Shown here piece by piece: positions 27,456-36,106 of a DNA stretch of 44,566 nt. How positions within the stretch are numbered: the stretch's first letter is position 1; each line of letters begins with the position of its first letter. The notes under the pieces were generated by a model. That model ran no database searches, was not told the origin of the DNA, and worked only from the letters and a program-made list of their open reading frames with translations. Made by a program: the position numbers and the translations under genes. The DNA is taken from the NCBI GenBank assembly GCA_947311435.1, contig CAMZKT010000004.1, positions 1-44,566 on the forward strand, written 5' to 3'. Origin of the DNA: an uncultured Desulfocapsa sp. (GTDB lineage: Bacteria; Desulfobacterota; Desulfobulbia; Desulfobulbales; Desulfocapsaceae).

Positions 27456-28115
27456 TCACAAGCAGTCGGATGACTGCAGAGTTGCCTGTAATCCTTCCAG
27501 CAATACAAAACGGCCAAGAGAGATCACCGGACAGGGAAGGGAACCGACAAAAAGAGGGTTGCCGCAAAGCCCGCCTGAAAGGTATAATTCCCTTGGCCGT
27601 TTAGCAAAGTCGTATGCGTTCAGAGCAATTCCCTTTACAAATTTCGCCACTGCTTCAACTTCGTTTTCTCCATTTACCACTGCGTCAAAAATGTTGCTCA
27701 TCCCCAGTACTCCGCAGGTGATAGAGAAGGCACTTTTCGGGATTGGCATCTTTGAAAAATCAAGGTTATAATATTTCTCTAGCAACTCAATGGTAAAACC
27801 CATTGAAGCTCCACATTCGGCATTCCACCCCATATCTTTGATCTTCCCGTCATTGTAGGTGACATATTTGATATCCCGGCTGCCGCAATCGAGAAGGGTG
27901 AATGTCTTTTTCCTGATGAGTGTTAGTCCGCCCCGTGCCAGTGCAGTAAGTTCGTTTACATACTGTTTGGCGTACCGTTTACCGTTATGGCCTGTGGCAA
28001 TATCGACTTTCATAGTTTTTCGGTCGATTGTATTGGTGGCCATTAGTCGTGGAGCATCGACGGAATGAGTGTCGAGAAGTTTACAGTAGGTCGTTCCAAA
28101 GTCGGCAAGCAGCAT
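27456..28115 (-). CDS. HgdC/BcrAD-like Fe-S activator ATPase
   Basis: This 219-aa ASKHA ATPase resembles activators of 2-hydroxyacyl-CoA dehydratases and benzoyl-CoA reductases, which couple ATP hydrolysis to low-potential electron transfer. Phosphate-binding loops are LLADFGTTYCKLL and LLDCGSRDIKYV, and the adenosine segment is ELYLSGGLCGNPLF. The two cluster cysteines of HgdC appear in NAECGASMGFTIELLE and ITCGVLGMSNIFDAV. It is shorter than HgdC (about 260 aa). No dehydratase subunits lie nearby. The methanogenesis marker 15 branch of the same family is another possibility. It is the last gene of the minus-strand operon, 14 bp after its partner. Confidence 0.78.
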   Translation of the reverse strand: MLLADFGTTYCKLLDTHSVDAPRLMATNTIDRKTMKVDIATGHNGKRYAKQYVNELTALARGGLTLIRKKTFTLLDCGSRDIKYVTYNDGKIKDMGWNAECGASMGFTIELLEKYYNLDFSKMPIPKSAFSITCGVLGMSNIFDAVVNGENEVEAVAKFVKGIALNAYDFAKRPRELYLSGGLCGNPLFVGSLPCPVISLGRFVLLEGLQATLQSSDCL

Positions 28116-28129
28116 GATTTTACTCCCGC

Positions 28130-28879
28130 TTATTTTTCAGAGAGTTCAAGAAAAGCCTGAATTTTTGCCTTGGCACTGGAACCGGCAGTTACGTCGCAAT
28201 CGAGATACAGGGCATAGGGGTGCCTGCTGGCCAGGTGACTGGCAAGTGCAGTTTTGGCACAAAACGATTGGGCAAAGAATACAGTTGGTATATCGGGGTT
28301 GTAGTGCATTTCAAGGTCGAGATTGTCAGGTGTTTTATTCTCCATGCACCGCGTCCATCCGTAGATGTGAGTAGTGTCGGGAAAGAACTCCAGCAGTGAG
28401 AAATCCCTTGGCGGTACACCCCAGAACCCGGCCGTCGGGGTACATGGAGCAATATTGTCAAGGTATGGATGTGGATTTTGAACAGTGGCTGTAATCGCAG
28501 CCATCTTGTCTGTAAGCTTCATCCGGGCTTTACAAAGAGGAATCCCAAAGCCGGTGGAATCATTGTTCCTCGTCCGTAAAATACGGCAATTCGGTAGTAT
28601 ATCATCTAGAACCGTTGCTGTATGTACTGCACAGTCGCATTTTCCGGAACCTGTATCTATATAAATCAGCTCCGGTTGAATGGCCAGGCTGTTTGCAATA
28701 ACGGTTCGCAGTATGCCACAGTAGACCCGTGGAAGAAGCGGGGAGGCTGTTTCAATGTCAATTCTGCCCTGCGGTTCATCAAGGTCAAATATTTCATGGT
28801 CGGGGCTTGCAATGTGCTTTATTATTGAGAGGGGAGGAACACCAACAATTCCAATCCTGTGTTTCTTTTGGGTAACCAT
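28130..28879 (-). CDS. Unrecognised 249-aa Cys-containing protein, partner of Fe-S ATPase
   Basis: I do not recognise this protein. It begins MVTQKKHRIGIVGVPPLSII, a beta strand plus turn like a Rossmann or P-loop-type opening, then IQPELIYIDTGSGKCDCAVHT, GFGIPLCKARMKLTDKM, IAPCTPTAGFWGVPPRDF and FFAQSFCAKTALASHLA. Several cysteines (CDC, LCK, PCT, RCM, FCA) recur, which fits a metal or Fe-S site. It has no signal peptide or membrane segment. Its ATG overlaps the stop of the LptG-like gene (TGATG), and it is followed after 14 bp by the HgdC-like ATPase, so the two are co-expressed and probably function together. Confidence 0.7.
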   Translation of the reverse strand: MVTQKKHRIGIVGVPPLSIIKHIASPDHEIFDLDEPQGRIDIETASPLLPRVYCGILRTVIANSLAIQPELIYIDTGSGKCDCAVHTATVLDDILPNCRILRTRNNDSTGFGIPLCKARMKLTDKMAAITATVQNPHPYLDNIAPCTPTAGFWGVPPRDFSLLEFFPDTTHIYGWTRCMENKTPDNLDLEMHYNPDIPTVFFAQSFCAKTALASHLASRHPYALYLDCDVTAGSSAKAKIQAFLELSEK

Positions 28880-29961
28880 CAGCCCCCCTGTTTACGTAGA
28901 AGAAAAAAGCCGCTACATCCAAATATGATGTGAATCAGGGAGGCCGCAAGAATGGGAGATACGTAGCCCACTTTGGCAAGAGATTGCAAGGCTCCCCAGA
29001 TGCCCCAGGCAAAAAAGGCCATACCGCAGCTCACAGGGATGGCGACGGAGAGATCCTTTCCCCATTTCTTGTAGGTTATCAGGAGTACAGGTAACCCAAG
29101 GAGTAGCAGGGGAATCCCGAGCAGAGTATAGGAAATCCTGCCGTAAAAGTTGGTTTGGGCAACGACAGTTTCGGCCTCTGTCTCCTGCTTGTACATTGCT
29201 TGAAACATCTCCGTCAAAGGGAGCTCCGCCGCCTGATATTCAGGGATGAAAAATGACTCTGGCTCTTCGGGGAAAGGGAATGTCTGGCTGGCAAAAATGC
29301 TGGTGAGATATTTGTCCCTGTTGATATGGGTTTGGACTTGACCATCGCTCAAGTGCCATCCTGTCTCATTCCACTCTGCTTTTTTTGCAGAAACAAGGGT
29401 CATCAGTTTGTGCTTTTCCCCCCAGCTGGAGTAGGAGAAATCAAGAAATATATTTTTCTTGGGCCATGGCCTGGCAAAGGAGTAAAAACCTTCTTTCCCC
29501 TTATAGTAATAGCGGCCATTCCTGTATATCCCCAATGGAATTTTTCCTCTTACATCCTCGTACCAGATGGTGTTGGTTGCTGCTATCGTTCGTGGGAGGA
29601 TCCACTGGGCCATGGCCAGAAAAAGCATGGTAAAAAGAAGTGCTCCGATGAGAATTGGATTTATAATGGTTCGCATGTGGATTCCGCTGGCCATCATAGC
29701 TGTGAGTTCATTATTATGACTGAGCACCCCCAGGCTGATAACTCCTGCAAGCAGGATAAGAATTGGCCCGAGCATATCTATAATGAAGGGAGTGCTAAGA
29801 ATAAAAAACTGAAGAATCAGTCCGAATGACTTGTCTGCATTGAGAAACTTGTCAATTTTTTCAAAGAAATCTATGAGGATATAAAGAGAAAGAAAGCCTA
29901 CCGTCACAATGAAAAAGGTGCGGACAAATTGAGAGAGTATATATCGATTTAGAAGTGTCAC
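28879..29961 (-). CDS. lptG: LptG/LptF-family lipopolysaccharide export permease
   Basis: This 360-aa protein is a YjgP/YjgQ-type inner-membrane subunit of the LptB2FG ABC transporter, which extracts LPS from the inner membrane. Six membrane segments are visible: three near the N-terminus (FIVTVGFLSLYILIDFF, LILQFFILSTPFIIDMLG, ILIGALLFTMLFLAMAQW), a large periplasmic beta domain (about 135-265) and three near the C-terminus (SYTLLGIPLLLLGLPVLLITY onward). HNNELTAMMASGI is the coupling helix region. The length fits LptG (360 in E. coli), but LptF cannot be excluded. The start is GTG 29961, 6 bp after crcB. Confidence 0.87.
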   Translation of the reverse strand: MTLLNRYILSQFVRTFFIVTVGFLSLYILIDFFEKIDKFLNADKSFGLILQFFILSTPFIIDMLGPILILLAGVISLGVLSHNNELTAMMASGIHMRTIINPILIGALLFTMLFLAMAQWILPRTIAATNTIWYEDVRGKIPLGIYRNGRYYYKGKEGFYSFARPWPKKNIFLDFSYSSWGEKHKLMTLVSAKKAEWNETGWHLSDGQVQTHINRDKYLTSIFASQTFPFPEEPESFFIPEYQAAELPLTEMFQAMYKQETEAETVVAQTNFYGRISYTLLGIPLLLLGLPVLLITYKKWGKDLSVAIPVSCGMAFFAWGIWGALQSLAKVGYVSPILAASLIHIIFGCSGFFLLRKQGG

Positions 29962-29967
29962 GAATCA

Positions 29968-30348
29968 TTACCAGCGGAAGAGGCGATGGGCCAGCAGGAA
30001 ACCGACGGCAACCATTACAAGTCCAAAAAAATTGGAAAGAGCGAGATACGTAAAAGCCTGTATGTGCTCACCCACTTTAAAAAGCTGGACAGTTTCTCGG
30101 GCAAATGTTGAAAATGTTGTAAATCCTCCGAGAAAACCTGTGAATAAAAAAAGTCTGAATTCATTATTGATCTGCACCCGGTCAAACAGGGACCAGAGCA
30201 TGCCTATCAGTAAACATCCAAGGAGGTTGGCGACAAATGTACCCGTTGGAAAGGCACGGGTATGGTAATTTCCTGCAATGAGCATGATGAGGTACCGTAT
30301 GACTGAACCCAACGCTCCACCAAGAGCCACTGCAACTATTTTTTCCAT
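29968..30348 (-). CDS. crcB: Fluoride exporter CrcB/FluC
   Basis: Fluc forms dual-topology dimers that expel fluoride. The 126-aa product has four membrane segments and the signature stretches GGALGSVIRYLIM, GTFVANLLGCLLIGML and LFTGFLGGFTTFSTFARET, where the Asn, Thr-Thr and Phe residues line the ion path. It is the first gene of the minus-strand operon with the LptG-like permease. The 130 bp upstream is T/A-rich and I see no fluoride riboswitch in it. The conserved start MEKIVAVALGGALGS supports ATG at 30348. Confidence 0.93.
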   Translation of the reverse strand: MEKIVAVALGGALGSVIRYLIMLIAGNYHTRAFPTGTFVANLLGCLLIGMLWSLFDRVQINNEFRLFLFTGFLGGFTTFSTFARETVQLFKVGEHIQAFTYLALSNFFGLVMVAVGFLLAHRLFRW

Positions 30349-30483
30349 ACCCTTGAGATTTTGTTTTTTTGTCTTTTGTCTTTTTTTCTATTAAGATTTA
30401 CATTTTTATTATTATGTTTGGAAGTAGGTACCATCATAGGTGTCTGACGTCAAGGATAAGGAGTTATTCAGGAAGGCTGAGGT

Positions 30484-32115
30484 GTGAGAATTATGAATCC
30501 CATGGTATGTTCGGTTTATGTTGAGGCAGAAGCACCCGGTTTGCAGGATAATACCGGAGATCTTGATAGGTTACAGAGAGCGGTTGCGGTAAAACTTGGT
30601 GATGGACGTCCGCTTGGTATTGCGTATGAATGTATGACAACTGTTGCACGAGCATTTCGTGATGCTGGATTTTCCGGCTATGCACTTCTTAATAACCTTG
30701 AGTTATCTTGGATGATTGTAGGGTTTTCTGCGGAGAATCCTGATATTATTGCCGGAATGGCACTCGATCTTGGGACAACTCATCTTGAGGCAACACTTCT
30801 CAATTTGCACAATGGGGATATACTGTCTGAGGGAAATCTTGAGAATGCTCAGATCGAATTTGGCGCAGATATTCTGAGTCGGATCCATCATGCAACAGCA
30901 AAGCGGCGTCAGCAAAAAAATCTGGCAGTGGATTTTCAGGATCCCGGTCTGGATGAACTACAGCATGTGGTTGTTGCTACTATCAATGAACTTGCAGATA
31001 TTCTCGCAGAACGTGCAGGCTTGAGCACGAAGACAATCCATGCTCTGTCGGTCTCAGGGAACACCACCATGGCCCATTTCCTTCTGGGGCTTGATCCTTT
31101 TTATATTTGCCGGGAACCCTATATTCCTCTTTTTAACCGTGCACCTGTTCTCTATGGCAAACAGCTTCAACTTGCCATTCATCCCATGGCGCCTGTCTGG
31201 ATAATGCCTTCCGTCGGCAGCTATTTTGGTGGTGATTTGATTTCCGGGATTCTCGCTTCGGGTATGGCTCACTCTGAAAAAACCAGAATGCTTATAGATG
31301 TTGGAACCAATGCTGAAGTGGTGCTTGGTAACAGTGAATGGCTGATTGCGTGTGCAGGCGCCGCTGGGCCGGCACTGGAAGGTGGCGTTGCACGAATGGG
31401 GATGAGGGCGGGGCCAGGCGCTATAGAGTATGTATCAATTCATCCGGATACCTATGAATTGGAATACCGGACAATTGGAAAAGTCGCACCTGTGGGGATA
31501 TGTGGCTCGGGGCTTATTGATCTGGTGGCAGCTTTGTATTTGACCCGAATGATAGATATCCGAGGGAAATTCAGAAATCCAGATACGGAAAAGGATGTGG
31601 CAAGAGCAGCATTCATGAAAAAACATCTTGTAAAACGAGAGGGCTGTTTATGCTTTGTCTTGACAGGAGAGGATGGTGTGGAGAACTGTGGGGATGTCGT
31701 CCTTGAGCAGATAGATCTCGATGCCATGATACGATCCAAGGCCGCCATGTATGCGATACTTACCACATTGATTAACCAGGTAGGGCTTGAGTTCTCTGAA
31801 CTTGAAGAAATCATTGTGGCAGGAGCCTTTGGCCGTCATATCAACCCTCAGCATGCAAAAACACTTGGAATGCTGCCAGACTTGCCTCTTTCTGTATACC
31901 GTGCGATTGGCAATAGTTCGCTGCGTGGCGCAGAAAAAGTGCTGCTTGATGAAGCAGCAAGAAAAGCTTGTGAACAAATTGTTTCCAGTATCACCTATCT
32001 GGAATTAAACGTAAACCAGGAGTTTATGATACGTTTTTCCGGGGCACGTTTTATACCGCATACAGACCCTGCGCTGTTTCCGTCAGTCCCGTTCTTCAAC
32101 CCCGAGGGGTCGTAG
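30484..32115 (+). CDS. RACE-type (DUF4445) corrinoid-activation ATPase without ferredoxin domain
   Basis: The 543-aa protein resembles RamA and RACE proteins that reactivate Co(II) corrinoid enzymes with ATP. The ASKHA domain is clear: MALDLGTTHLEATLL (about 94-108), SVSGNTTMAHFLLG, MLIDVGTNAEVVLG, GPALEGGVARMGMRAGPGAI, GICGSGLIDLVAALY and VAGAFGRHINPQHAKTLGML. The usual N-terminal [2Fe-2S] domain is absent: the protein starts at the middle domain (YVEAEAPGLQDNTGDLDRLQ). The GTG start follows AGGAAGGCTGAG. It is divergent from crcB. No corrinoid methyltransferase lies in the window, so its target is unknown. Confidence 0.82.
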   Translation: MRIMNPMVCSVYVEAEAPGLQDNTGDLDRLQRAVAVKLGDGRPLGIAYECMTTVARAFRDAGFSGYALLNNLELSWMIVGFSAENPDIIAGMALDLGTTHLEATLLNLHNGDILSEGNLENAQIEFGADILSRIHHATAKRRQQKNLAVDFQDPGLDELQHVVVATINELADILAERAGLSTKTIHALSVSGNTTMAHFLLGLDPFYICREPYIPLFNRAPVLYGKQLQLAIHPMAPVWIMPSVGSYFGGDLISGILASGMAHSEKTRMLIDVGTNAEVVLGNSEWLIACAGAAGPALEGGVARMGMRAGPGAIEYVSIHPDTYELEYRTIGKVAPVGICGSGLIDLVAALYLTRMIDIRGKFRNPDTEKDVARAAFMKKHLVKREGCLCFVLTGEDGVENCGDVVLEQIDLDAMIRSKAAMYAILTTLINQVGLEFSELEEIIVAGAFGRHINPQHAKTLGMLPDLPLSVYRAIGNSSLRGAEKVLLDEAARKACEQIVSSITYLELNVNQEFMIRFSGARFIPHTDPALFPSVPFFNPEGS

Positions 32116-32125
32116 AATACGAACA

Positions 32126-34417
32126 TTAAATCCCCTTCTTATATTGCAAATTGGTGGTAGGGGATATCAAATGATCAATATTTTGCTTTTCCCCAGTGGT
32201 ATCACGGAGTAGTTCTGAAAATATCCTGGTTAATTTGGCTTTATCCACAATGACTGCAGTGTCTGTTGTGATATCTCTTAAATCAATGAAAAAGGATGTG
32301 AATTTCTCGGGGATATCAATAGGGATGTCTGCGTTCAAGAAGTTGATATTGTTGTAAATACAGTTGTGTTCGTACGGGTTCTTCTTGATGTAAAATGTCT
32401 CATCTTGCATATTGTTGAGAGTGGCGGATTTTGTACACCCTTTAATGCAGTGTTGATCCATGCGTTCTTTTGAACAACCGGAAACATGATGAAAGAGGCA
32501 TTGCCTGCTGGTCATGAGTAACAAGGGATGATATATGCTATAGAAGAGGCTAAATTGCTTTGGTTTTCGAATTGTTTTAATCTGTGTTTTACTGAGCTCA
32601 TTTGAGATAAACGCCCCCATACAGTTAAAAGACTTTTTTAAACATAGCAGTCCATGGGAGTTGGCCAAGTTAAGGTATGGTCCTGCAATCCAGGGGATGT
32701 TCATCTTCCAGGCATAATATGCTATGCCAGTATTGTTGGTCATTACACGTTGCGGTCGTATTTGTTGAAGTAGATCCACCGCAGCAGTAAAGTGCTCTCC
32801 AATTAAAATAGCTGGAAATACAGGTGATATGTGTGGATTGTTCAGCAAAAGGTCTCTGTACTCAGAAATATTGTTCTGAAGAAAATCTGGAAGTTGAAAA
32901 TAAATGTCAGCATTGGTTTCGTCGCCCAGGTGTATGTCTTTTTGTGAAGAAATAAGTACAGAGAGCGAGGTGTCTATTCTTCCACCTGTTTGTTTTATTG
33001 TTTGGGGCGTAGTCATTGGAAGCGTGAACTCGTCAATGCCATTTAAGGTTGATAAAACAGATCGTTGTAGTGACTTTATGGCTTTGAACGGGAGGAAGAG
33101 ATCTTTGTCGAGATCCTGTAAAGAAAGATGAAGTAATTGGTATCCCGAAGAATTGATCACTCCGAAAACTTTTTGCAGTGTATCAAATCCCAAGCAGCCA
33201 TCATTACGGTCTTGCTTTGAGATTCCATATCCACAGGATCTGTTTCCGGAGGATCTCTTCACAAGTACATGGTGTGAGTATACGTTAAAAGAGATCGCAT
33301 CTGTTTTGACCGAAACTTTGAGTGGGGAACCGGGATTCCCGGAAATATGTATTTCTACTGGTGTCCTGCAAGTTTTTAAGTGCGATATTTTTTTCTTTAC
33401 ATGGTGAATAATATCGCTTCTGTCCTGATAGATCTGCCTTTTTGCCCGTTCCATGCCGGTGTCAGTGCAATCACCATTTTTTTCAGCTAAATAGCGTGCT
33501 GAATTATCTCGGGGGTTATCTGTAAACATGCTTTTGTGAATATTTCCGTGAAGGAATCCATTGGAAAATCCACGGTTAAATATAGTATGCAATAAGCTGT
33601 CTTCCTGGCCTACAGTGTTCTGTCCAGATACTTTTCCAAGCTGTTTTCTCCACGCCTCCACAACGACATAAACGTAATGAAATTTTTTTATTCTTCCTTC
33701 TATTTTAAGAGAATCAACCTTCGACTCAACGAGTTGTGGGAGATCAAAAAAAGTTGAAATATCTTTAAGATTTAACGGATATTGTTTTCCTTGTGTGGTC
33801 GTGATGTATTGATCTCTGCAGGGTTGACCGCATCTACCTCGGTTGCCCGATGTTCCATTTTGTACCGAACTCATATAACACATCCCGGAAAAACAGAGGC
33901 AATGTGAACCGTGAACGAATACTTCTGTCGAAATATCATGGGAATGGGCAAAGGAACTGAGATGGGTAATCTCATTGAGATTAAGTTCTCTACACAGGTT
34001 TACCCGGTTGACCCTGAGTTGGCGTAAAAAAAGGATCTGCCCTTCATTATGGGTTGTGAGTTGGGTGGAGGCGTGAATCTTAAGACTCTTGAAGTGTTCA
34101 TTCAGCAGGCAAAGTAATCCAAAATCCTGGACAATTACAGCGTCAAGTCCCACGTTGACGATTCTGTTCAGTAAAGAAATAATTGCTGGTATTTCCGCTT
34201 CCAGTAGAATTATATTGAGTGCGAGAAAGACTTTGCAGTTATTTTTATGGGCTAGGTGTACAATCCCGATCAGATTTTCAATCGAGAGGTTTTCGGCTCG
34301 GTTTCGGGCGTTAAACCTGTTCAGGCCGCAGTACACAGCATCGGCACCTGCGGCGATGGCTGCTTTAATTGAGTCAATATCGCCACCAGGTGCTAATAAT
34401 TCGGGGATTTTTTTCAT
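32126..34417 (-). CDS. RlhA-like U32 family protein
   Basis: This 763-aa protein belongs to the peptidase U32 group, whose E. coli members RlhA and TrhP hydroxylate rRNA or tRNA bases in an iron-sulfur dependent way rather than acting as proteases. The N-terminal TIM-barrel segment opens IPELLAPGGDIDSIKAAIAA and GADAVYCGLNRFNARN. The family signature is EVFVHGSHCLCFSGMCYMSS followed by TSGNRGRCGQPC. A DUF3656-like middle domain follows, and the C-terminal part carries CLFHHVSGCSKERMDQHC. It is longer than E. coli RlhA (653 aa). The substrate is inference from family. It converges with the RACE gene, 10 bp apart. Confidence 0.85.
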   Translation of the reverse strand: MKKIPELLAPGGDIDSIKAAIAAGADAVYCGLNRFNARNRAENLSIENLIGIVHLAHKNNCKVFLALNIILLEAEIPAIISLLNRIVNVGLDAVIVQDFGLLCLLNEHFKSLKIHASTQLTTHNEGQILFLRQLRVNRVNLCRELNLNEITHLSSFAHSHDISTEVFVHGSHCLCFSGMCYMSSVQNGTSGNRGRCGQPCRDQYITTTQGKQYPLNLKDISTFFDLPQLVESKVDSLKIEGRIKKFHYVYVVVEAWRKQLGKVSGQNTVGQEDSLLHTIFNRGFSNGFLHGNIHKSMFTDNPRDNSARYLAEKNGDCTDTGMERAKRQIYQDRSDIIHHVKKKISHLKTCRTPVEIHISGNPGSPLKVSVKTDAISFNVYSHHVLVKRSSGNRSCGYGISKQDRNDGCLGFDTLQKVFGVINSSGYQLLHLSLQDLDKDLFLPFKAIKSLQRSVLSTLNGIDEFTLPMTTPQTIKQTGGRIDTSLSVLISSQKDIHLGDETNADIYFQLPDFLQNNISEYRDLLLNNPHISPVFPAILIGEHFTAAVDLLQQIRPQRVMTNNTGIAYYAWKMNIPWIAGPYLNLANSHGLLCLKKSFNCMGAFISNELSKTQIKTIRKPKQFSLFYSIYHPLLLMTSRQCLFHHVSGCSKERMDQHCIKGCTKSATLNNMQDETFYIKKNPYEHNCIYNNINFLNADIPIDIPEKFTSFFIDLRDITTDTAVIVDKAKLTRIFSELLRDTTGEKQNIDHLISPTTNLQYKKGI

Positions 34418-34572
34418 AAGGTCAATTGGTAACCGTCCACTGGAATGAGCCTGAATGTTATTGCCATTTGCTTTATACTTTATTTTATTCTTGTTTGCCT
34501 TGTTCGCCGAAATAACTTATTCGATATTTGGCTGAATATACATTTATTATTTACCAGGATCCAGGCGTAATC

Positions 34573-35370
34573 ATGTCTACCAAAAAGAACTCCATGTCTA
34601 ATTACCGCATGACTATTTACTATGATGGACGAGATTATCTGGGGTGGCAGCGACATGGGGATAAACCAACGGTTCAGTATGCTCTTGAACAGGCAGTGGG
34701 GAAACTGTTTGATATTCGTTCCGCAGTAAGAGCTTCTGGACGTACCGATCGTGGTGCCCACGCCAATGGTCAGGTGGTCAGTGTTGAACTGCCTGTGGGG
34801 TTGAATGTGGAGGAATTAAAAGAACAATTTAATGGTGTGCTTGCTGAGACTGTACGGGTGCTGGAGGTGAGTGAGGCGCGGCGTGACTTTCACGCCTGTG
34901 ATAGTGCAATCGGTAAATGCTATCGCTATGTGATCTGGAATTATAAAAAGCTGCCAGTAGAACGTGATGGGCGGGTTTGGCACGTTAAAAGTCATCTTGA
35001 TGTAGAGGCAATGATGGCTGCCTGTTCTGTTTTTGAGGGGAAACATGATTTTGCTTCATTTGCCACACGCCCAAACTTTAAACAAAAAGTGACCACTCGT
35101 ATTGTGAGCCGGGCTGTTATGCGTCAGGATCTTCCTCTAATAACGTTTGAAATCTGCGCAGACGGGTTTCTCTATAAGATGGTACGTAATATTGTTCGCT
35201 CCATCGTCAAGGTTGGAGAAGGGCGGTACACACGCGATGATCTCCAACGTATTCTAGAGGAAAGAGATCGCAAAGCAGCGCCGGGAACGGCGCCGGCATC
35301 GGGATTGTATCTGGAAAAGGTCTATTATTCAGCAGATGAAATGATTGAAGACGGTAGGGGCCTTATTTGA
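34573..35370 (+). CDS. truA: tRNA pseudouridine(38-40) synthase TruA
   Basis: TruA makes pseudouridine at positions 38-40 of the anticodon stem-loop. The catalytic Asp is in the motif ASGRTDRGAHANGQV. Other family parts are RMTIYYDGRDYLGWQRH, PTVQYALEQAV, the RDFHACDSAIGKCYRYVIW segment and the C-terminal ADGFLYKMVRNIVRSIVKVG. I chose ATG 34573 (MSTKKNSMSNYRMTIYYDG), giving 265 aa; ATG 34594 is also possible and the track start at 34528 is too far upstream. It is followed after 3 bp by a methyltransferase gene, so the pair forms an RNA-modification operon. Confidence 0.96.
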   Translation: MSTKKNSMSNYRMTIYYDGRDYLGWQRHGDKPTVQYALEQAVGKLFDIRSAVRASGRTDRGAHANGQVVSVELPVGLNVEELKEQFNGVLAETVRVLEVSEARRDFHACDSAIGKCYRYVIWNYKKLPVERDGRVWHVKSHLDVEAMMAACSVFEGKHDFASFATRPNFKQKVTTRIVSRAVMRQDLPLITFEICADGFLYKMVRNIVRSIVKVGEGRYTRDDLQRILEERDRKAAPGTAPASGLYLEKVYYSADEMIEDGRGLI

Positions 35371-35373
35371 CAA

Positions 35374-35874
35374 ATGAGTAAATTTGAACATCAGCGTCAC
35401 AAGCCCGGTACTGGGCTGACCAGGTCGCGGGAGATAATCGTTGCCTGTGCGCCAATGAAAAGTAATGTAAATATTTCAAGTATAGTACGGACAGGGAGCG
35501 CAAGTGCCATAGAACGTCTTGTCTTAACCGGCAACGTAAATCTGATTAAAAAGATTGCCCGTGATGGTGAAGCAGAACTGGATATTTCCACACACAGGAC
35601 ACTACTGCCCGTGCTGAAAAGGTTAAAAAAAGATGGCTACAGGCTGGTGGGTCTTGAGCAGACAACGAATTCCCAAAGCTTGTATTGTTATCAATTTGTG
35701 CGGCGTACTGCGCTTGTTATAGGCAACGAGCGTACCGGGCTGACCACAGACATTCTTGATGTGCTTGATAATGTTGTAGAGATTCCGGTATATGGGTTGC
35801 CCCACAGCTTCAATGTTGCCATGGCCACCAGTATGGCACTGTATGAGTATTGCCGGCAGTTTCCTCAAGGGTGA
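35374..35874 (+). CDS. SpoU/TrmH-family RNA 2'-O-methyltransferase
   Basis: This 166-aa SPOUT enzyme shows motif 1 (SNVNISSIVRTGSA), motif 2 (ALVIGNERTGLTTDIL) and motif 3 (EIPVYGLPHSFNVAMATSMALYEY), which form the trefoil-knot SAM site and hold the catalytic Arg and Asn. It lacks an N-terminal RNA-binding extension. It should methylate a ribose in tRNA or rRNA; which one cannot be said from this sequence. Length is close to the small TrmL type, but TrmL has other flanking motifs. It is co-transcribed with truA (3-bp gap). Confidence 0.88.
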   Translation: MSKFEHQRHKPGTGLTRSREIIVACAPMKSNVNISSIVRTGSASAIERLVLTGNVNLIKKIARDGEAELDISTHRTLLPVLKRLKKDGYRLVGLEQTTNSQSLYCYQFVRRTALVIGNERTGLTTDILDVLDNVVEIPVYGLPHSFNVAMATSMALYEYCRQFPQG

Positions 35875-35918
35875 TATTTTTTCACCGGAATCATGGTTGC
35901 TCCAGTTGCTCTACGGGC

Positions 35919-35947
35919 TTGCATTTTTATAAACCCTTGGCTATACT
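35919..35947 (+). promoter_or_regulatory. Candidate sigma-70 promoter upstream of the DHH gene
   Basis: TTGCAT (35919-35924) and TATACT (35942-35947) are spaced by exactly 17 bp, in a 230-bp gap before the DHH phosphoesterase gene. It would give a leader of about 150 bases. Confidence 0.45.
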
Positions 35948-36106
35948 TTCGCTCGTTGTTTCCTGAGTTTTACCGTTATGGTTGCAGGATGCTGAATATT
36001 TTATCCGGTTTCTGCCAGGATAGGCAGTGCCCTGGATAAAAATTATGAAAGGAACTGATTACGACTATTTTATCGTTTTCCAGAATAGTTCGTAGCGGTG
36101 CTTTAC

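Noticed and set aside
29326-29829. 167-aa plus-strand ORF inside the lptG-like gene
   Set aside because: It is antisense to an intact membrane protein gene with clear family motifs.
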